Assembly (NCBI RefSeq): GCF_041146395.1
Contig: NC_090989.1
Location: forward strand, 245,262,843 to 245,326,842
Length of the DNA: 64,000 bases
DNA from: Eulemur rufifrons
Lineage: Eukaryota; Chordata; Mammalia; Primates; Lemuridae
Direction of reading: 5' to 3'
Of this stretch, positions 1-12,152 are shown in pieces; the stretch's first letter is position 1, and every line of letters starts with the position of its first letter. Below the pieces are notes generated by a model. The model did no database searches. It was not told the DNA's origin and worked only from the letters and a program-made list of their open reading frames with translations. A program made the translations under genes and the position numbers.

Positions 1-1252
1 CTAAGGTTTACCTTTACTCTCCTATCCACTTTCTTCTCCCATGGTTCACTAACCTCTTCTAATTGACTCTATAGCTACATGTTAATACATGTTAATATAG
101 CAAATCAGATTACCACCTGAGCCCCTTTATGTATTTTTACTCAACTTGCAGGCCATTTCTCTGTTCCATTATGTGTTGACTTTTAAAGATTAACTCTCAA
201 AGGGCAATTGATTTTTTTTATATCCTAGTTTCTCAGGAAAGCTTTACTGTATCATATATACACATTGAAAACACTAAGCTTCAGCTTTGGGATATTTTAA
301 TCAAATTCCGTGACAATATACTTGTTTTTTCAGTACTTTGCTTTCTCTGTTCTGCATATTAAGAACCTGATGCTCAGCGACACAATTTTTAAAATGTCCT
401 AATAAGCAAATCATGAATATTTAAACTCATACTGAGAAGATTTTCTTATTATGTCCCCTTCCTTCTTGAGTCTATCCTAGAATATGCCATACTTTCAAAC
501 TCTAGCTTACTGCTCACGTTAGCTTGAATGGCCAATTCATTTCTACTTGAGCTATCACTTAGAAAACACACAAATAAATATTGCTGCTTGGATGAAAAGA
601 ACAAAACAGAATTTTTTTAAAGAAATAAAATTTCAAACTATAAAAGTTATAAAACAGTTTTCAGATAAATCACAAATGTTAGCACTGCAAATATTTATTT
701 CTGTGGTTTAGAGGAAATTTTTCTGAGCAGATTTAAATAACTGAGTCTGTCTCTGCAATCACTAATTGTCACATCTTCTAAAGGGTTAGAACCACTTTAG
801 AAATGCACACTGGGCTTCAAACATATCATCTCTGAACAGGCCTTATGTGTCTGGGTAACGCTAACTGGGTCACACTTCAAGCTGAAGAAATCCAATTGCA
901 CCTTACAGAGGACACAGAGTACATATGTGCTTGCAAAGTTGAGTGCAGAAATCAAAATAATTGATCTGATAATGCAGATAAAATATGTTCCTGTTAGACG
1001 AAGCCAGGTAATTTAGGCATGAATAACATTTTAGTATTGAATTCTTAGAATAATTGAGTGTCATAAGCCTTCATTTAAATTTTACAGATAGATACTGTGA
1101 AAGAATGCTCGCTAATCAGAAGTGACTCACTGTCTTTGAATTAAAGTTTGAATTGAAGTTTAAAGGTAGTGTTTTGTGTAATAAATGTGATATTATTCTA
1201 AAATGTCATTCATGATTTAACTTAAGATTAAATAGCAAGTAACAAAAAAAAA
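1..1252. other. Unique AT-rich DNA, no recognised feature
   Basis: No repeat family, RNA gene or convincing open frame was recognised. Stops are frequent in all frames. Confidence 0.5.
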
Positions 1253-1395
1253 TAGGTAACATTTATTGAGGAATTACTACTATGTGTCAGATATTGTGCT
1301 AAAAGCTTTACGTGGATTATCATGCATACATCATAATGGAGATATTACAGTGGGATCCCATTGCCCACAGATGATTGGTGAGATAGTGCCTAGGA
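1253..1395 (-). mobile_element. MIR: MIR SINE fragment
   Basis: On the plus strand it reads as the reverse complement of MIR: 'aacatttattgag', then 'ctatgtgtcagatattgtgcta', then a stretch matching the 'cccattttacagatgagg' part of the consensus in degraded form. It is an old, tRNA-derived SINE with no coding capacity. The small open frame starting at 1266 is MIR-derived and not a gene. Confidence 0.75.
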
Positions 1396-2867
1396 ATTCT
1401 TCTAGAATTAAGAAATTATTTTTTTTTTCTTTTTTATGGAGAGGAAAAACCATTATATTATTCTAAAATTCTTTCGTTATAAAGATTAGAAACAGTATTT
1501 GTTGAGTTTTTTTTCTCTTATCTGCAGACCAGCAGGCTTTTTTGCATCTCAGATATATTCTACATTGGTCTCTATTTAGTACTTTGGCTCTTATGAGTCT
1601 TACAAGCATTTTTAATTAGGGTTTTTAAATCTTTTCCTTGCCCCATTGGTGGTATACATTTTCTGAAGACAGTGAATAAAATCACACACAGGTCTCATAG
1701 CCTTTGAGGTTATTGTCATTTCCCCCCTTTTAATTCATAATAAATAAATTTGAGAGGGTTGGAGCCTTTAAATTAACAAAAGGTTAAATAAAATTTTATG
1801 ATATCCCTTGCTGATTTCCTGGCTAGTACTGCATTTTGAGTAATACATCATTAGGAAAATCACCCTCTAATGCATAATTGTAATATTATGATGGAAGAGT
1901 TGTTACTTAGAGGCATCTCCTTAAATAGACTGTTAGCCCCAAGAGCCTTAAAAAAGGCAAGTGAATTTCTTCCAGGGTTGCTGAGAAAGACCTTCAAAAG
2001 GCCCCAGGAAGTGAGACAAATTTAATGGCTCTAGGGGACCCCTTTCCCATTAATTTACTAAGCCTGAGGCGTCAAATGCAAGCCGTTGACTTGTCAAATT
2101 ATATCATTATTATCTTGCACAACATTTCAATGAATTGAGTTTAGTTTAAAGAGCCAAGAAGTACCTAAGAGTGGAAAGAAGAGGCTTGAAGGTTAAGTTA
2201 ATCATATAGATAAAAATTGAATTCAAATTTGACCATTTCCTTCCAATCCCATTCCCCACCTAAAGACCTTCAAATTAGTTTAGGCTGTTTAAAAGGACTG
2301 TTGAGTAATACACAAGATAAAGATTTGAGAAATTGCTAACTGAACTCAATCACTATAAAGAAAAGTTACTGCAATGAGACAAACTTTACAACTTTATTTT
2401 TCTTTCAATAAAATCATTCTTTGGCAACTTGGCCTATGTTTTTGTTTGACTTCCCACCTTATCTTTGCCTACATACACAAAGGAGGAAAGATATTTCATC
2501 CAATTTTCCAAGATATTTCTACCTAAACATGAGCACCTGTGCCAAGGAAAGCAGAATTTGTAGCTAAGGGTATTTTTTTTTTTTCCAATCTAAGAACTTC
2601 TCTGCCCACAAAACAGCAAATTAGGGAGCTTACCTTCATTGTCAAATTCAAATTTTTGCAGAAAGAGGTAAAATTATTAATCATTCAAAAATGCCCTTGC
2701 ACTAAAAGAATATGTATGAAAGTAACCTATTTTTAAAGGTTCAGGCTCTTTAGAAAGAGAATAATTTGAAATATGTCTCCTAGTAGCTAGAATGTATCCC
2801 TGGGAGTAACGAACTTTTATCCCAGAGCAACTATAAAAATCAGTCAACTCAATTCTCTTGCCTTGCT
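1396..2867. other. Unique DNA; possible conserved noncoding core
   Basis: No repeat or exon was recognised. The part from about 1790 to 2160 stands out as non-repetitive and less AT-monotonous. It contains CpGs and motifs such as 'cccattaattta' and 'gaggcgtcaaatgc', the texture often seen in conserved noncoding elements. This is an impression only. Confidence 0.3.
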
Positions 2868-3065
2868 TTTATTAAGCCTTTAAAGCACTTATCAAAAATA
2901 AGGTGATATATTCCTTTTAACAACCCTGTGAGCCTTTGTCATTCATTGTCTACTGATGAAGAAAAGTGAAGACAGAAAGTTAAATGCCTTTGCTGAGGTC
3001 ACAAGGCAAAATAGGGAAGGGCAAGCTAGGATGCAGCCAAACCTGATTTGTTTTCCAGTCATCCT
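2868..3065 (-). mobile_element. MIR: MIR SINE fragment
   Basis: Degraded reverse-complement MIR. It shows 'caaccctgtgag', then 'tgatgaagaaaagtgaagacagaaagttaaatg' in the place of the consensus 'gatgaggaaactgaggca' block, then 'gaggtcacaaggc'. Confidence 0.7.
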
Positions 3066-3447
3066 TCCAAGAGAGCTCAAAATCATATTATTTTTGCCAT
3101 GAAGATATCTGACTAATCCAAAGACACAAAATAGTGTCTAAAAGAGACAAGGGTAACAGATAATTGTCTGCCTGAAGTGACTTTTATTTGCTTCTAAAGA
3201 CTTCAGCGAGACCACAAACCATGCCAAAGACAACACTTCCACACAATCAGTAGGAATGGGATGCAATTTGATCTCCAGATTAAGATCGGTTAGGATTGTT
3301 CAGCCTTGGCAGATGGTACAAAGATTTTCAGTGTAATACATACAAACGACCCAACTTTTACAGCTTCCTTTGTTAATATCTTCACCACCAATAAAGCAGT
3401 GATGAATGACATGCATTTGAAAGATATGGTTGTTGCAACTCAGGAAA

Positions 3448-3451
<4 letters not shown>
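3066..3451. other. Unique DNA, no recognised feature
   Basis: Nothing recognised. The small open frames on both strands run into the GA microsatellite and look accidental. Confidence 0.4.

Positions 3452-3481
<30 letters not shown>
3452..3481. repeat. (GA)15 microsatellite
   Basis: An uninterrupted run of about 15 GA units. It creates Arg-Glu dipeptides on the plus strand and Ser-Leu dipeptides on the minus strand in overlapping open frames, which are therefore artefacts. Confidence 0.97.
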
Positions 3482-3484
<3 letters not shown>

Positions 3485-3804
3485 AGTGACAGAGAAACAG
3501 GATTAAAAAACAGGTAGAGTAGGAAAATAAAAAAAAAAGAACTGAGAACAATTATAGGTTGATAACATATGCACAAGAATGCAAGAGGGGTTTCATTCAA
3601 CATTCTGGCATTGTTTCCCCAAGTTCCACTATAATTTACAAATTTCCACTGTCCTTACAAATGCCCTTTTGGTTTATGTTTTGACATTACACATCTATAA
3701 CTTCTAAGAGAGGAAAGCTGTGATAAAACTACATTTGTAGCATTTTCTTAAAGGAGGAAGAAGAGTGGAAAGAAATAAAGAGAGAATTACAATGTGTTGG
3801 GATA
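3482..3804. other. Unique DNA, no recognised feature
   Basis: Nothing recognised beyond a short A tract near 3530. Confidence 0.4.
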
Positions 3805-4060
3805 ATTGCTGCTATTTATTGAGAGCCTGCTAGGTACTAAGCATTCTAATAGGAATTTTTACTTATTATTTTTAATTCTCAAAAAGTCCCATACTAAATT
3901 AATTCTTAATACCCCTTGAGAAAGATATACTCTCCCTCTGTTGAGGAACAAAAGATAAGAAAGACAAAATAACACCCAATCATTGCTTGGCTTCAAAGTA
4001 GTAGAGCTGGTATTTGAAATTAAATTCATCTCATTATACTTTTCTTTCTATACCACTTAA
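3805..4060 (-). mobile_element. MIR: MIR SINE, nearly full length
   Basis: Reads 'tatttattgagagcctgctaggtactaagc' in two adjoining pieces, followed by a degraded 'gaggaaactgaggca' block and 'gtagagctgg'. This is the order expected for a reverse-complement MIR. Confidence 0.75.
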
Positions 4061-5110
4061 TACTGAGCTTGTATTTAGGTCAATAATCATATTAGTAGAA
4101 AGAATGAAAAATGGACAGATAATATAAATCTATGTTACCTACAACCAAGCTAGGTTGTTTTATTTTAACTTTTAAATATCTAGCATGGTTATTACATGAA
4201 TAGTTTACCAAGATCGTAATTCACATGCTAGAATAGAAACATTAGTACAATATTAAGGATATATGGTTTATGGATGCACATTCTCTGTATTTGAGATTTT
4301 ATTCATAACTCAGTAAGACAATTCATTCCAGAGAGAGTTGAGACTTAAGTCAATAAATAACCCTACCTGTCCAAAGAACAAAGGATTCATGAGCATCTGC
4401 CATGGCTCTCATTTACAATAGTTACAGATTACCTGGTATAAAGTGGTTGTCTAATACAATGTTTGTCAAAAATTAGATCCCAAATAAAATGCTCATTGAA
4501 TAAAATAATTAATGAATATAGTTCAAAATAACCTATGAAGTGAAACTTTCTGACTTTAACTACAACTTGGCCAAACATATATTTCAGTGATATTAAAATG
4601 TCTTTCTTAATACATTTTTCAACACTGTAATAGTAAGTGATCCAGGAACAACTATGTTAGTAATAATAACTTTTGTGGAAACAGTGACAAACCACAAATA
4701 CCTACCAACTGCCCTATTTTAAAATTTACTATAATATGTATTATTGTAATAAATTACATGCATACAGAGTCTGCTCACAGATACTCTTCTGGAAATATTA
4801 CCTTTTCTGCTAAACTACCAAATACTTGAAAATATGGAGGTTTGCAGGTGAAGCAGGAAGACCCTTTCAGAGGGAGTCAGTTGGGATGGCAGTCATTCAT
4901 TGTTATAAATTATCTATGTCCTTGATCAAGTCTTTGTACCTATCTGTGGCCTTAGAATACTCAGTAAAGCGAAGGGTTTGTGCTAAAAGAATTATAATTT
5001 TCCATCAGTTTTCATCGTTCTTGAAGTATATGGTTGAAGGAGAGACTGATGCTATCCATTTTAACCTTTATTAAATAAGTCTTCTATATTGTGTTCAAAT
5101 GAATATAATA
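4061..5110. other. Unique AT-rich DNA, no recognised feature
   Basis: No convincing repeat or exon. 4480-4520 ('aatgctcattgaata...') vaguely resembles the 3' tip of an L2 element, but it is too short to call. Confidence 0.35.
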
Positions 5111-5420
5111 CTATATTCTTCGGCCTCCCTTACAGATGGAGTAATCAATTAAATCTAAATGGTCTTGGGGAGGGACATCTAAACATCTTATTTTGCCCCT
5201 GTGTATTCACTCCTACTTCTTGCTTGGAATATGATTGTAAAAGCTGAAGCTCCAGAAGCCATATCATGATCCTAAGGATAGGAATCACAAACTAAGGAAT
5301 AATAGATAAACCTTGGGTTCTTTACGGCTTCCTGTATCATCATCCCAGTCCTGAGCTGATGTTAAGTTTTTAATATTCATATTTATTAATTTTATCTTGA
5401 ACGTGACACAAGGTACTCTG
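5110..5420 (+). mobile_element. Old LTR-type repeat fragment (tentative)
   Basis: The order 'cttggaatatgattgtaaaagctgaagctcc', 'agaagccatatcatg', 'taaggaataatagataaaccttgggt' follows a common mammalian LTR-like repeat ('gatggctggagctccagcagccatcttgga' class). The same class seems to lie at 60.4-61.0 kb. The family name is uncertain and divergence is high. Confidence 0.35.
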
Positions 5421-6346
5421 GACCAGACATTGAGTTCTTATTAATTATCTCACAGTAAATAAGTCTATCACCCCAGCCCTCCTAGCTCCAGATCTTACCC
5501 CAGAGGTGACACGAGGAAAGCTAGGTCAAATGCTCTATGCTAGTCACTGGACACTCCATAGGTGAGAAACAGATAATAAATTTTTCTCCATTTATATTCA
5601 GAACAGAGATAGCCATCACTCCCCTACTGAAAGGAGAGGAAAAACATTTTTGCTGATGGGATGATGATCCCTTTGAGATAGGAAAGATCTTGAGTTCTCA
5701 CTCTGACATTTTGGATGTAAATGCATCTTTCCTAGACACCAGATAAAACCACTTGGTATCTTTTACAACTTCTCAGACATAAAGATGTCCCAAAGTCTGG
5801 GCTTCATCTTTTTTAAAATGGAAATACTTAGTGAGATATTGCTCCAGTCTTCCTGACACTTTGGGTTTTAACTTAAGGACCTAGCCCAGGCTGTAACCAT
5901 TCGGTTCTCTCAGATCAGAGAAATCAAGGAGACAAATGGCTAAAGATCTAATTTTCATAAGTGAAGAGTGAAATATTCCTAAGGAAAGTGAAAGCATTGC
6001 CTGTATTATATAAATGCCTGTGACTCAGTAGGCTAGGGCTTTTTACAAGGATACTGAGAAACACAGATAACTTTTATTTCTCCACAACATGCTACATCTA
6101 GAGTTCTACAACAGAGTGAACCTGCATTTAAGGCATTGCAATTACACCTCTGTTACTGGCATGAAAACACAACTCCTAGATGACACATATTTGACTTTAA
6201 AGTATCAGGAATTTAAATAAAATCCAGCTTTCAGCTCATAGCACCAGTGACCATCATAGTGCTAGAAACATATGAAGCACTCAATACAGGATTGTTGACT
6301 GCATGGAGAAATTAATGAGTTAATAAAAAACCAATAGAAGCCACCC
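5421..6346. other. Unique DNA, no recognised feature
   Basis: Nothing recognised on either strand. Confidence 0.35.
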
Positions 6347-6762
6347 ACTACAGTTTGGGTGTTCATCCTCCCAACTTTATATTGAAATTAGATCCCAATG
6401 TTGGAGGTGAGGGCCTAAGAGGAGTTGTTTTGGTCATGGGGGCGGATCCCTCATGAATGGCTTGGTGGCCTCCTCATAGTTATGAGTGAGTTCTCACTCC
6501 ATTAATTCTGATGAGAGCTGGGTGTTTAAAAGATCCTAGCACATTCGTGCCCCCCTTGCTTCCATTCTCACCATGTAATCTCCACACCTGCCAGCTCTGC
6601 AACCTCTGTGATAAATGGAAGCAGCCTGAAGCCCACTAGAAGCAGATGCTGGCACTATGCTGGTTGCACATCCTGCAGAAGCATGAGCCAAATAAACTCT
6701 TTTCTTTATAAATTATCCAGCCTCAAGTATCCCTTTATAGCAACAGAAACAGACTATGGAAC
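6347..6762 (+). mobile_element. MST: MST-type MaLR solo LTR
   Basis: Close match to MSTA/MSTB LTRs across its whole length. It starts at 'cagtttgggtgttcatcc', passes 'tggtcatgggggcggatcc', 'ctcatgaatggcttggtg', 'gagtgagttctcactcc' and 'agaagcagatgctggc', and ends with 'gagccaaataaactctttt' and 'agcaacagaaacagactatg'. The polyadenylation signal is aataaa near 6691. No MaLR internal sequence follows, so it is a solo LTR. An open frame crosses its 3' end and is not a gene. Confidence 0.9.
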
Positions 6763-6964
6763 CACTCAAAATAACCTACATTACACAGCAAGAAAAGCTA
6801 GCAGCATAGAACTCAATATGACCACTGCTGGGATGAATGTTTTTGTTTTTACTGTTCTGTTTGGATCATCCTTGCTGTCCTGGTTCTATTTCAATTCTAA
6901 TCCTACACATGTGCATTTCTCTTTGGAAACATTCAGTTCTACCACCCCCAGTATTTACCTGACT
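6763..6964. other. Unique DNA between LTR and L2
   Basis: Nothing recognised. The 139-codon frame starting in the MST LTR (6608-7027) runs through here into L2, so it is a chimera of repeats. Confidence 0.4.
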
Positions 6965-7225
6965 GATTCAAGGGTCAGCTTAAATGCAGCTTCTTTTAGG
7001 GGCAAGTTGCAAGATTATCTTGGATAACTTAAATTATTTTACTATTTATTCCTTTAATACTATTTATTAATATTTAACTTTTTAAAGCATTTATCACAAT
7101 AAATTACCTATTAAAATTGACTATCATCACAGCTAGTTTGAAAGCTCAAACTAGGGACCAGGAACATGTTCATATTATTACACAATTTAATAAATTCCCA
7201 GCATTTAGTTAAGTGCCTAATTTCT
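6965..7225 (+). mobile_element. L2: L2 LINE 3' region
   Basis: Shows the L2 3' UTR order: a 'cttaaatgcagcttctttt' segment, 'aagcatttatcacaataaatta', then 'gaaagctcaaactagggaccagga' in the place of the consensus 'taagctccatgagggcaggga', and a degraded 'gcacatagtaggtgctcaataaa' end. Very old; no coding capacity. Confidence 0.65.
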
Positions 7226-8394
7226 TTATGTAAAAAAAAAAAAAAGCAGTTTCTCTTTCCCTTTTTGCTTTTACAAAATGCTAATCATAATTTCCTAACA
7301 ATAGTGAGCAAATGGTCTGCCATAACATTGGTGGCATTTTTCAGAGTGCATTATTTTCTGGCCATGAATCATTGTCCTATGGTTGTCTACTTTGCAACAT
7401 GGCAGTGGACAAAATTACACTCTGAAAAAAAGAGAAAGAAGCAGATGATACAGCCCTAGAGAACTGATTTCCTGCTTCAAATACGTTTCCTGATTGAAGA
7501 TTGCACACCTAGGAGGTGAGATGAGAGAGCTATTTTATAAAAGTGTCCAGCAGATGTACTGCAGTAATTCCCACTGTATTCATCATTTACTGAATTGCTC
7601 ACACACCAGAGGTATAATCCAATGTAAATGATCTCATCACCCATCAGTATGAGGGCTCACAAATTCAACTTGGCCTCAAGCTAAAACTTGACATTTCAAG
7701 GTTCTCAAATCCACAGTAAGTAAGCAGTATACTGATGACTTCCAAACGTCTCTTCTGAAATGGCACCAGCTTTTGAGAAATGCAGGTGTTTGGGATCTAG
7801 AAATAGAAGTGGCCAGCTGCCCTTGAGGTACTTGGGGCACAGTTCCATATTTCCTACCCCTGATTTGGCCCTGAGAAAGGAACATTTTGTGCAGAAGATA
7901 ATGGAGTTGACATCATTTGCATTCTGCTCATACAAATACCAAAGAATGAAATCTAAAAGGTTCATTTTAAAAGTATCCCCTCTTGCAGTTTCATTGGCAT
8001 CACTGTATGTGGAAGACATAAGGCATTCTTATGCTGTGAAATCAGAACACAGAAACTCACAAGACTGGCAGGGAACTTGAGAGGCCATTGATGCATGAAC
8101 CCACTCCAAATAAAGGGTTATTGGACCCCAGGTAAGTCCACTAGCATTTATGATTCTGTGTTTCTTGAACTATGACAGGAGAGAACCAGGCTAAATGCTT
8201 TTAACCTTTCTATGTTTACATTTTCTGATTTCACAATTCTGGCCAAGGTTATACTGAGAATAATTTCAATTAGGGCCATTATTTGTCACCTCCCCCATTA
8301 ATTTCATGTCTATCATTTGCTCCTATCTCTTTTCATTTTTATGTGGTGTATTTGTTGAACAAAACTTAGACTTGTCATATATACCAGCAATCTA
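7226..8394. other. Unique DNA with overlapping open frames
   Basis: An A tract lies near 7232-7246. From 7705 to 8080 both strands are open for more than 300 bp (106 codons plus, 104 codons minus). Neither product has a recognised motif, signal peptide or domain, and I see no splice-site framing, so I do not call a gene. 8065-8130 resembles a mammal-wide repeat too weakly to name. Confidence 0.3.
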
Positions 8395-8520
8395 ATTCTT
8401 GCTGTACCATAACACTTCCTACCTGAATGATCTCAGTCAAAACACTTATTCTCCTTAAGCTTCAGATTTTGTGACTGCATAATGGAAACAACAATAACTT
8501 TTCAATAATCTTAGTTTAAA
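8395..8520 (+). mobile_element. MIR: MIR SINE fragment
   Basis: Forward MIR core: 'ctgaatgatctcagtcaaaacactta' for the 'gtgaccttgggcaagtcactta' block, then 'gcttcagattttgtgactgcataatggaaacaacaataa' for 'cctcagtttcctcatctgtaaaatggggataataa'. Strongly diverged. Confidence 0.6.
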
Positions 8521-8804
8521 GATGAAACTAAATACTATTAAAAAGGAGAGAACTAATTTTTCACACAACGTTAATTCTTTCTTTGCCACAATTCTCTTCA
8601 CGTCTTGTATTTTCAAGCATTTAAAATACATATAAAAACAAAATCACAATAAATAAATTTTTGTCACATATTTAACTTCTTTTTTTCCAATGGCTTCTGG
8701 GTTTTTCCCATTGTAAACTACATCTTTTCATTTCTTCATCTGCCCTCTGGTTGTAATTTACAGCATCACTTTATTCTATGACATTATGCCACAGTGTTAA
8801 ACTC
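8521..8804. other. Unique AT-rich DNA
   Basis: Nothing recognised. Confidence 0.35.
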
Positions 8805-9330
8805 ATCATTCTTGGCTGCAAATGACAGATAATCAACTTGAGTTACCTAAAAATGAGGGGAGGGGTATTTATTGGAATGACATTGCAGTGGTTTGACAAA
8901 GGAAAATCAATAGGAAATAAATACCCCAAGACCTATGGTTTTAAAGTCTCTCTCTCTTTTTCCCTCCCTCCCCTCCACTGGCCATGATTTCTAATCTTCA
9001 GGCTTCTCCACATTGTAGTGAACAAGGCTACTGGCAATTCTAGAGTCGTATTTTTATAAATTACTCAACCAGAAAAGAAATAGAATTTATCTATCCTAGC
9101 TTCAGTATTAAAAAAAAAATAATGCAAAGTATTCAATTGGTCTAATTTAATCATATGTCTACTCTCTGGACCTATCATGGAAGTCAGAGCTGTGATCTTA
9201 TAATTGGCTCAACCTGAGCTACACATCCCCTATAGCAACTGGAAGGCAAAGTCTGTTACCATAAGAGGGGAGGTAAAATGTGCAAGATAATCAAAGCTGT
9301 CAGATGTTCCTGTAAATTTTAGACATGACT
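8805..9330 (+). mobile_element. Ancient interspersed repeat, family uncertain
   Basis: The order 'ttggctgcaaatgacaga', 'aacttgagttacctaaa', 'ggtatttattgg', later 'taattggctcaacctgagc' and 'gttaccataagaggggagg' follows a frequent mammalian repeat ('cttggctgcaaatgacagaaa...tttattggctca'). I cannot assign its family with confidence. It contains a short CT-rich stretch at 8947-8975. Confidence 0.45.
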
Positions 9331-9959
9331 AACTGCACTTCTAGTTGTGGACCTATAGGAAAATAAACTTACCATGACTCTAGTGGAATTACTTGTAAGA
9401 ATCATATTCTGCTATCTCCTTATGATTTGGAAATTATAATTGGGGTGAAGCATGGATGTAAAATTTTTGTGTTTATTATTGAATATTGTTCTTTTTGATA
9501 TGGTAAATGGGGGGAGGGGAAAGAACTATAGAAGTCCATTTATAGAAACATGCCTTAATTGCAATGACATAAAGAAGATCATTTTACTTCTCCAAATGTT
9601 TTCTCTCTAACATATAAATTTCCTTGAATGGGTAAATTCCATAGTCGTAGTTTTACATGAAATGAAGGCTATCCTGGAGGATCTAGCTCACTGAGAAATT
9701 CAAATAAAGATAGAAATGACTGAGTCAACTTCTCTTCCAAAAACTAAGTTTAGATAAAATAAAGAGTAGAGTCTATATAGGGCTCCTGAAAAGAGAGTGG
9801 TGTGAGGTATACAATTAAAGATATGATTGAAGATTTGAATGGGACTAGAAAAAGACTGTCTTATAAATTGGCTGAAAATAGTTCAGTCCATTAATAACCA
9901 AGGATTCACTGAGGTTTCTAAAACTATTGCTCATTTTCTAATTAAATGGAAAATTATTC
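9331..9959. other. Unique AT-rich DNA
   Basis: Nothing recognised. Confidence 0.35.
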
Positions 9960-10080
9960 TTGTGAAGTGTCTGGGATCCAGCAGTAATTATCCCCATTTT
10001 GTGAATACAGGAACACAGTGTCTGAAAGGTGAGGGAGTTTAAGTGTATAATCAAATCAGTAACACTTAAGGATAGACCCA
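9960..10080 (-). mobile_element. MIR: MIR SINE fragment
   Basis: 'attatccccattttgtgaatacaggaacacagtgtctgaaagg' in pieces matches the reverse-complement MIR block 'attatccccattttacagatgaggaaactgaggc'. Short and diverged. Confidence 0.6.
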
Positions 10081-10103
10081 GAAGGTGATGAGTTGAGAGT
10101 GCC

Positions 10104-10124
10104 TTTTTTTTTTTTTTTTTTTTT
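10104..10124. repeat. T21 homopolymer
   Basis: 21 consecutive T. No SINE or L1 body adjoins it, so it is a bare homopolymer and not an obvious retrotransposon tail. Confidence 0.95.
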
Positions 10125-10157
10125 GCATGTAGAGATGCTGATAAATAGACAAGCTAG

Positions 10158-10330
10158 CTAGAGTATAGTAGACAGGAAGTTGGAACTAGAAAACTTAGAT
10201 TTAAGCATAGTTTTCCAGCTCACAAAGACCAAAACTTGGGTCACTTTAACTCTACTTTCATTATCTATGAACTGGAAATAATAGAGATCACTGTACAGAA
10301 CTGTGGAGATGATTAAATGAGAATATGTCT
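10158..10330 (+). mobile_element. MIR: MIR SINE fragment
   Basis: Forward MIR: 'aacttgggtcactttaac', 'ctttcattatctatgaactgg', 'aaataatagagatca', 'gtggagatgattaaatgag'. The order and spacing match the MIR core and 3' part. Confidence 0.65.
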
Positions 10331-10654
10331 TGACATGAAGGAGTGGTGATGGGGAACTCATGGTCTCTCCTTCTCTTGCCAATTCTTCCTTCAATGAGAG
10401 TGCTCGTCTTTGCCCAGGACCAGGGAGCTATTTCAGGCCTCAAGCTTACCAAGTGGTACTTCCCAAGAACTCACAAGATTTAGTACCCATGAATGTTACA
10501 GCTTCTAACCAAGGTCTGAGCACTCTAAAATATGGAGTCTGCCTATTGAAATAGGACGATGTCTGTACCAAAGATTGTTTTCTTGCTATATCGAACCTTT
10601 GGGAGAGTTTAAGGAATAATCTGGGTAAGTTCTAAGTCAATTGTCTTGATCTTT

Positions 10655-10740
10655 TCATTTTACAGAAAGACACAGAGCCCCAGAAACGGTGCTTGACATT
10701 CCTAACTTAACTATACATTAATGAGAAGGTTAAGACCGAA
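10655..10740 (-). mobile_element. MIR/L2-like fragment (short)
   Basis: 'cattttacagaaagacacagagccccagaaacgg' in pieces resembles 'cattttacagatgaggaaactgaggcccagag'. Too short to separate MIR from related families. Confidence 0.45.
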
Positions 10741-12152
10741 TTTGATATTTCCTTAAGATTGTAGCCCCATAATATATAACTTTATATTTTTAAAGACAAT
10801 CTTCCTCCAGGTCTAGGTAAGGAAAGTAGAGTTGAAGCTCCATTGGCAACCTGGAAAATAAAAGGTCGAGGTAAGCTGCCTGAGCCAACTATATTTCTCC
10901 TTGGTAAAAGCTAAACTGGCAATAAGTCTAAAATATAATACTTTTAGCTCCATACTCTGCAGTACAGAAAATAGCACAGAAGAGATCTGGAATTGTGCCA
11001 AGATGCCAACAGAAAGTCTGCCACAAAAGCCAACGAATGTAAGTCATATGCACAGACCCTGCCACATGTTCAGCACAGCTCACTAGAATTCCACTTGTGG
11101 TTTGAGGTCAAAATTTTGAGTGGTAATGTTCATTTGTGTTGATTTCTCTCTCACATACATATCTTTCCTTCAGGGCCCTCGTAGAAATGATCAATATCAA
11201 GAATCAGATAATCCTTGATTCCAGGACTAACGCCAACTTAAAGTCCTAAATAGAACCAACATGCACAATAACCCCTTGTGAAATGTAAAGCACAACCTAA
11301 AACTTTACTTCTAAACTCAGGTCTTCCCTTAAACTTTCTCAGTTCTCTTTATATGGAAGAAAGTGAAACATTTTCATTTCCTATAACATTTTTATATGAG
11401 CCAAGTAGAGTTCTCCTTCTCAGGGAGTACTGGCTGAGTGGTTATTCTCAGTTACAATGGTTCACTCAGTGCTGAACCCGTGGACACCATTAATAAACCA
11501 ACCCCCCAGATAAGATGCTCTAACATCAAAATAGTTCCCAAATGATGACATAATATTTTGTAAAATTAATCAAAGCGATTCTTGTTCTGGTAATTTCTGC
11601 TACTCTTTGTCATCCCAAATTTAGTCCATGCCATTTGGAAAAGGAATTATTAAGTAGAAGAACACAAAATGAAGAGGTAAATTCTCAGCCTTTGAGTTTC
11701 AAAATATGCTTTTGAAATACTTGACAGAGACAAATTTTTGAGAGAACGAACTTTTAAGGTATAAGAAACTTAGCTGTGAATAAAAAGACCAGAATCCTAA
11801 CAGATTCAAGGGATAAAGTCTATATGAAAACAATAGACACAGAAAAATAAGTGATCAATCCAATGCTGTTTTTCTTTAAATCCCTTACTAAATGAAGACC
11901 TAAAATTGGAATTTGAATAGAGCAAAAGAGAAGAGAATTAGATCTTTCTGTGAGCCCCCAAGAAAGGTACTTGTACCATGTCTTTCTTATCACTTCTTCC
12001 CTAGACTGATCCCCAGGGTGAAGTGTGTAATGAGACTCCTTAACGAGTTTAGGATCCAAGAACACAAAGAACCTATGCATCTCAACCTGGGGGAATTTCT
12101 AGGACTTGTGAAGTCTTGATAAACATCATTCTACCAGGATGACATAGAGACT
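10741..12152. other. Unique DNA, no recognised feature
   Basis: No repeat or convincing exon. Several 60-85-codon open frames on both strands have no recognisable product. A pyrimidine tract plus AG at about 11985-12003 was considered as a splice acceptor, but no usable donor follows. Confidence 0.35.

Noticed and set aside
3300..3603. Frames rich in Ser-Leu or Arg-Glu
   Set aside because: Created by the (GA)15 microsatellite.
5662..5706. C/D-box snoRNA-like 'atgatga ... ctga'
   Set aside because: The boxes are only about 45 nt apart and no terminal stem is visible.
6608..7027. Longest plus-strand open frame (139 codons)
   Set aside because: It starts in the 3' part of an MST LTR and ends in an L2 fragment, so it is a chimera of repeats with no domain.
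11985..12003. Strong pyrimidine tract plus AG (possible exon)
   Set aside because: No paired donor within a reasonable distance and no conserved-looking frame.
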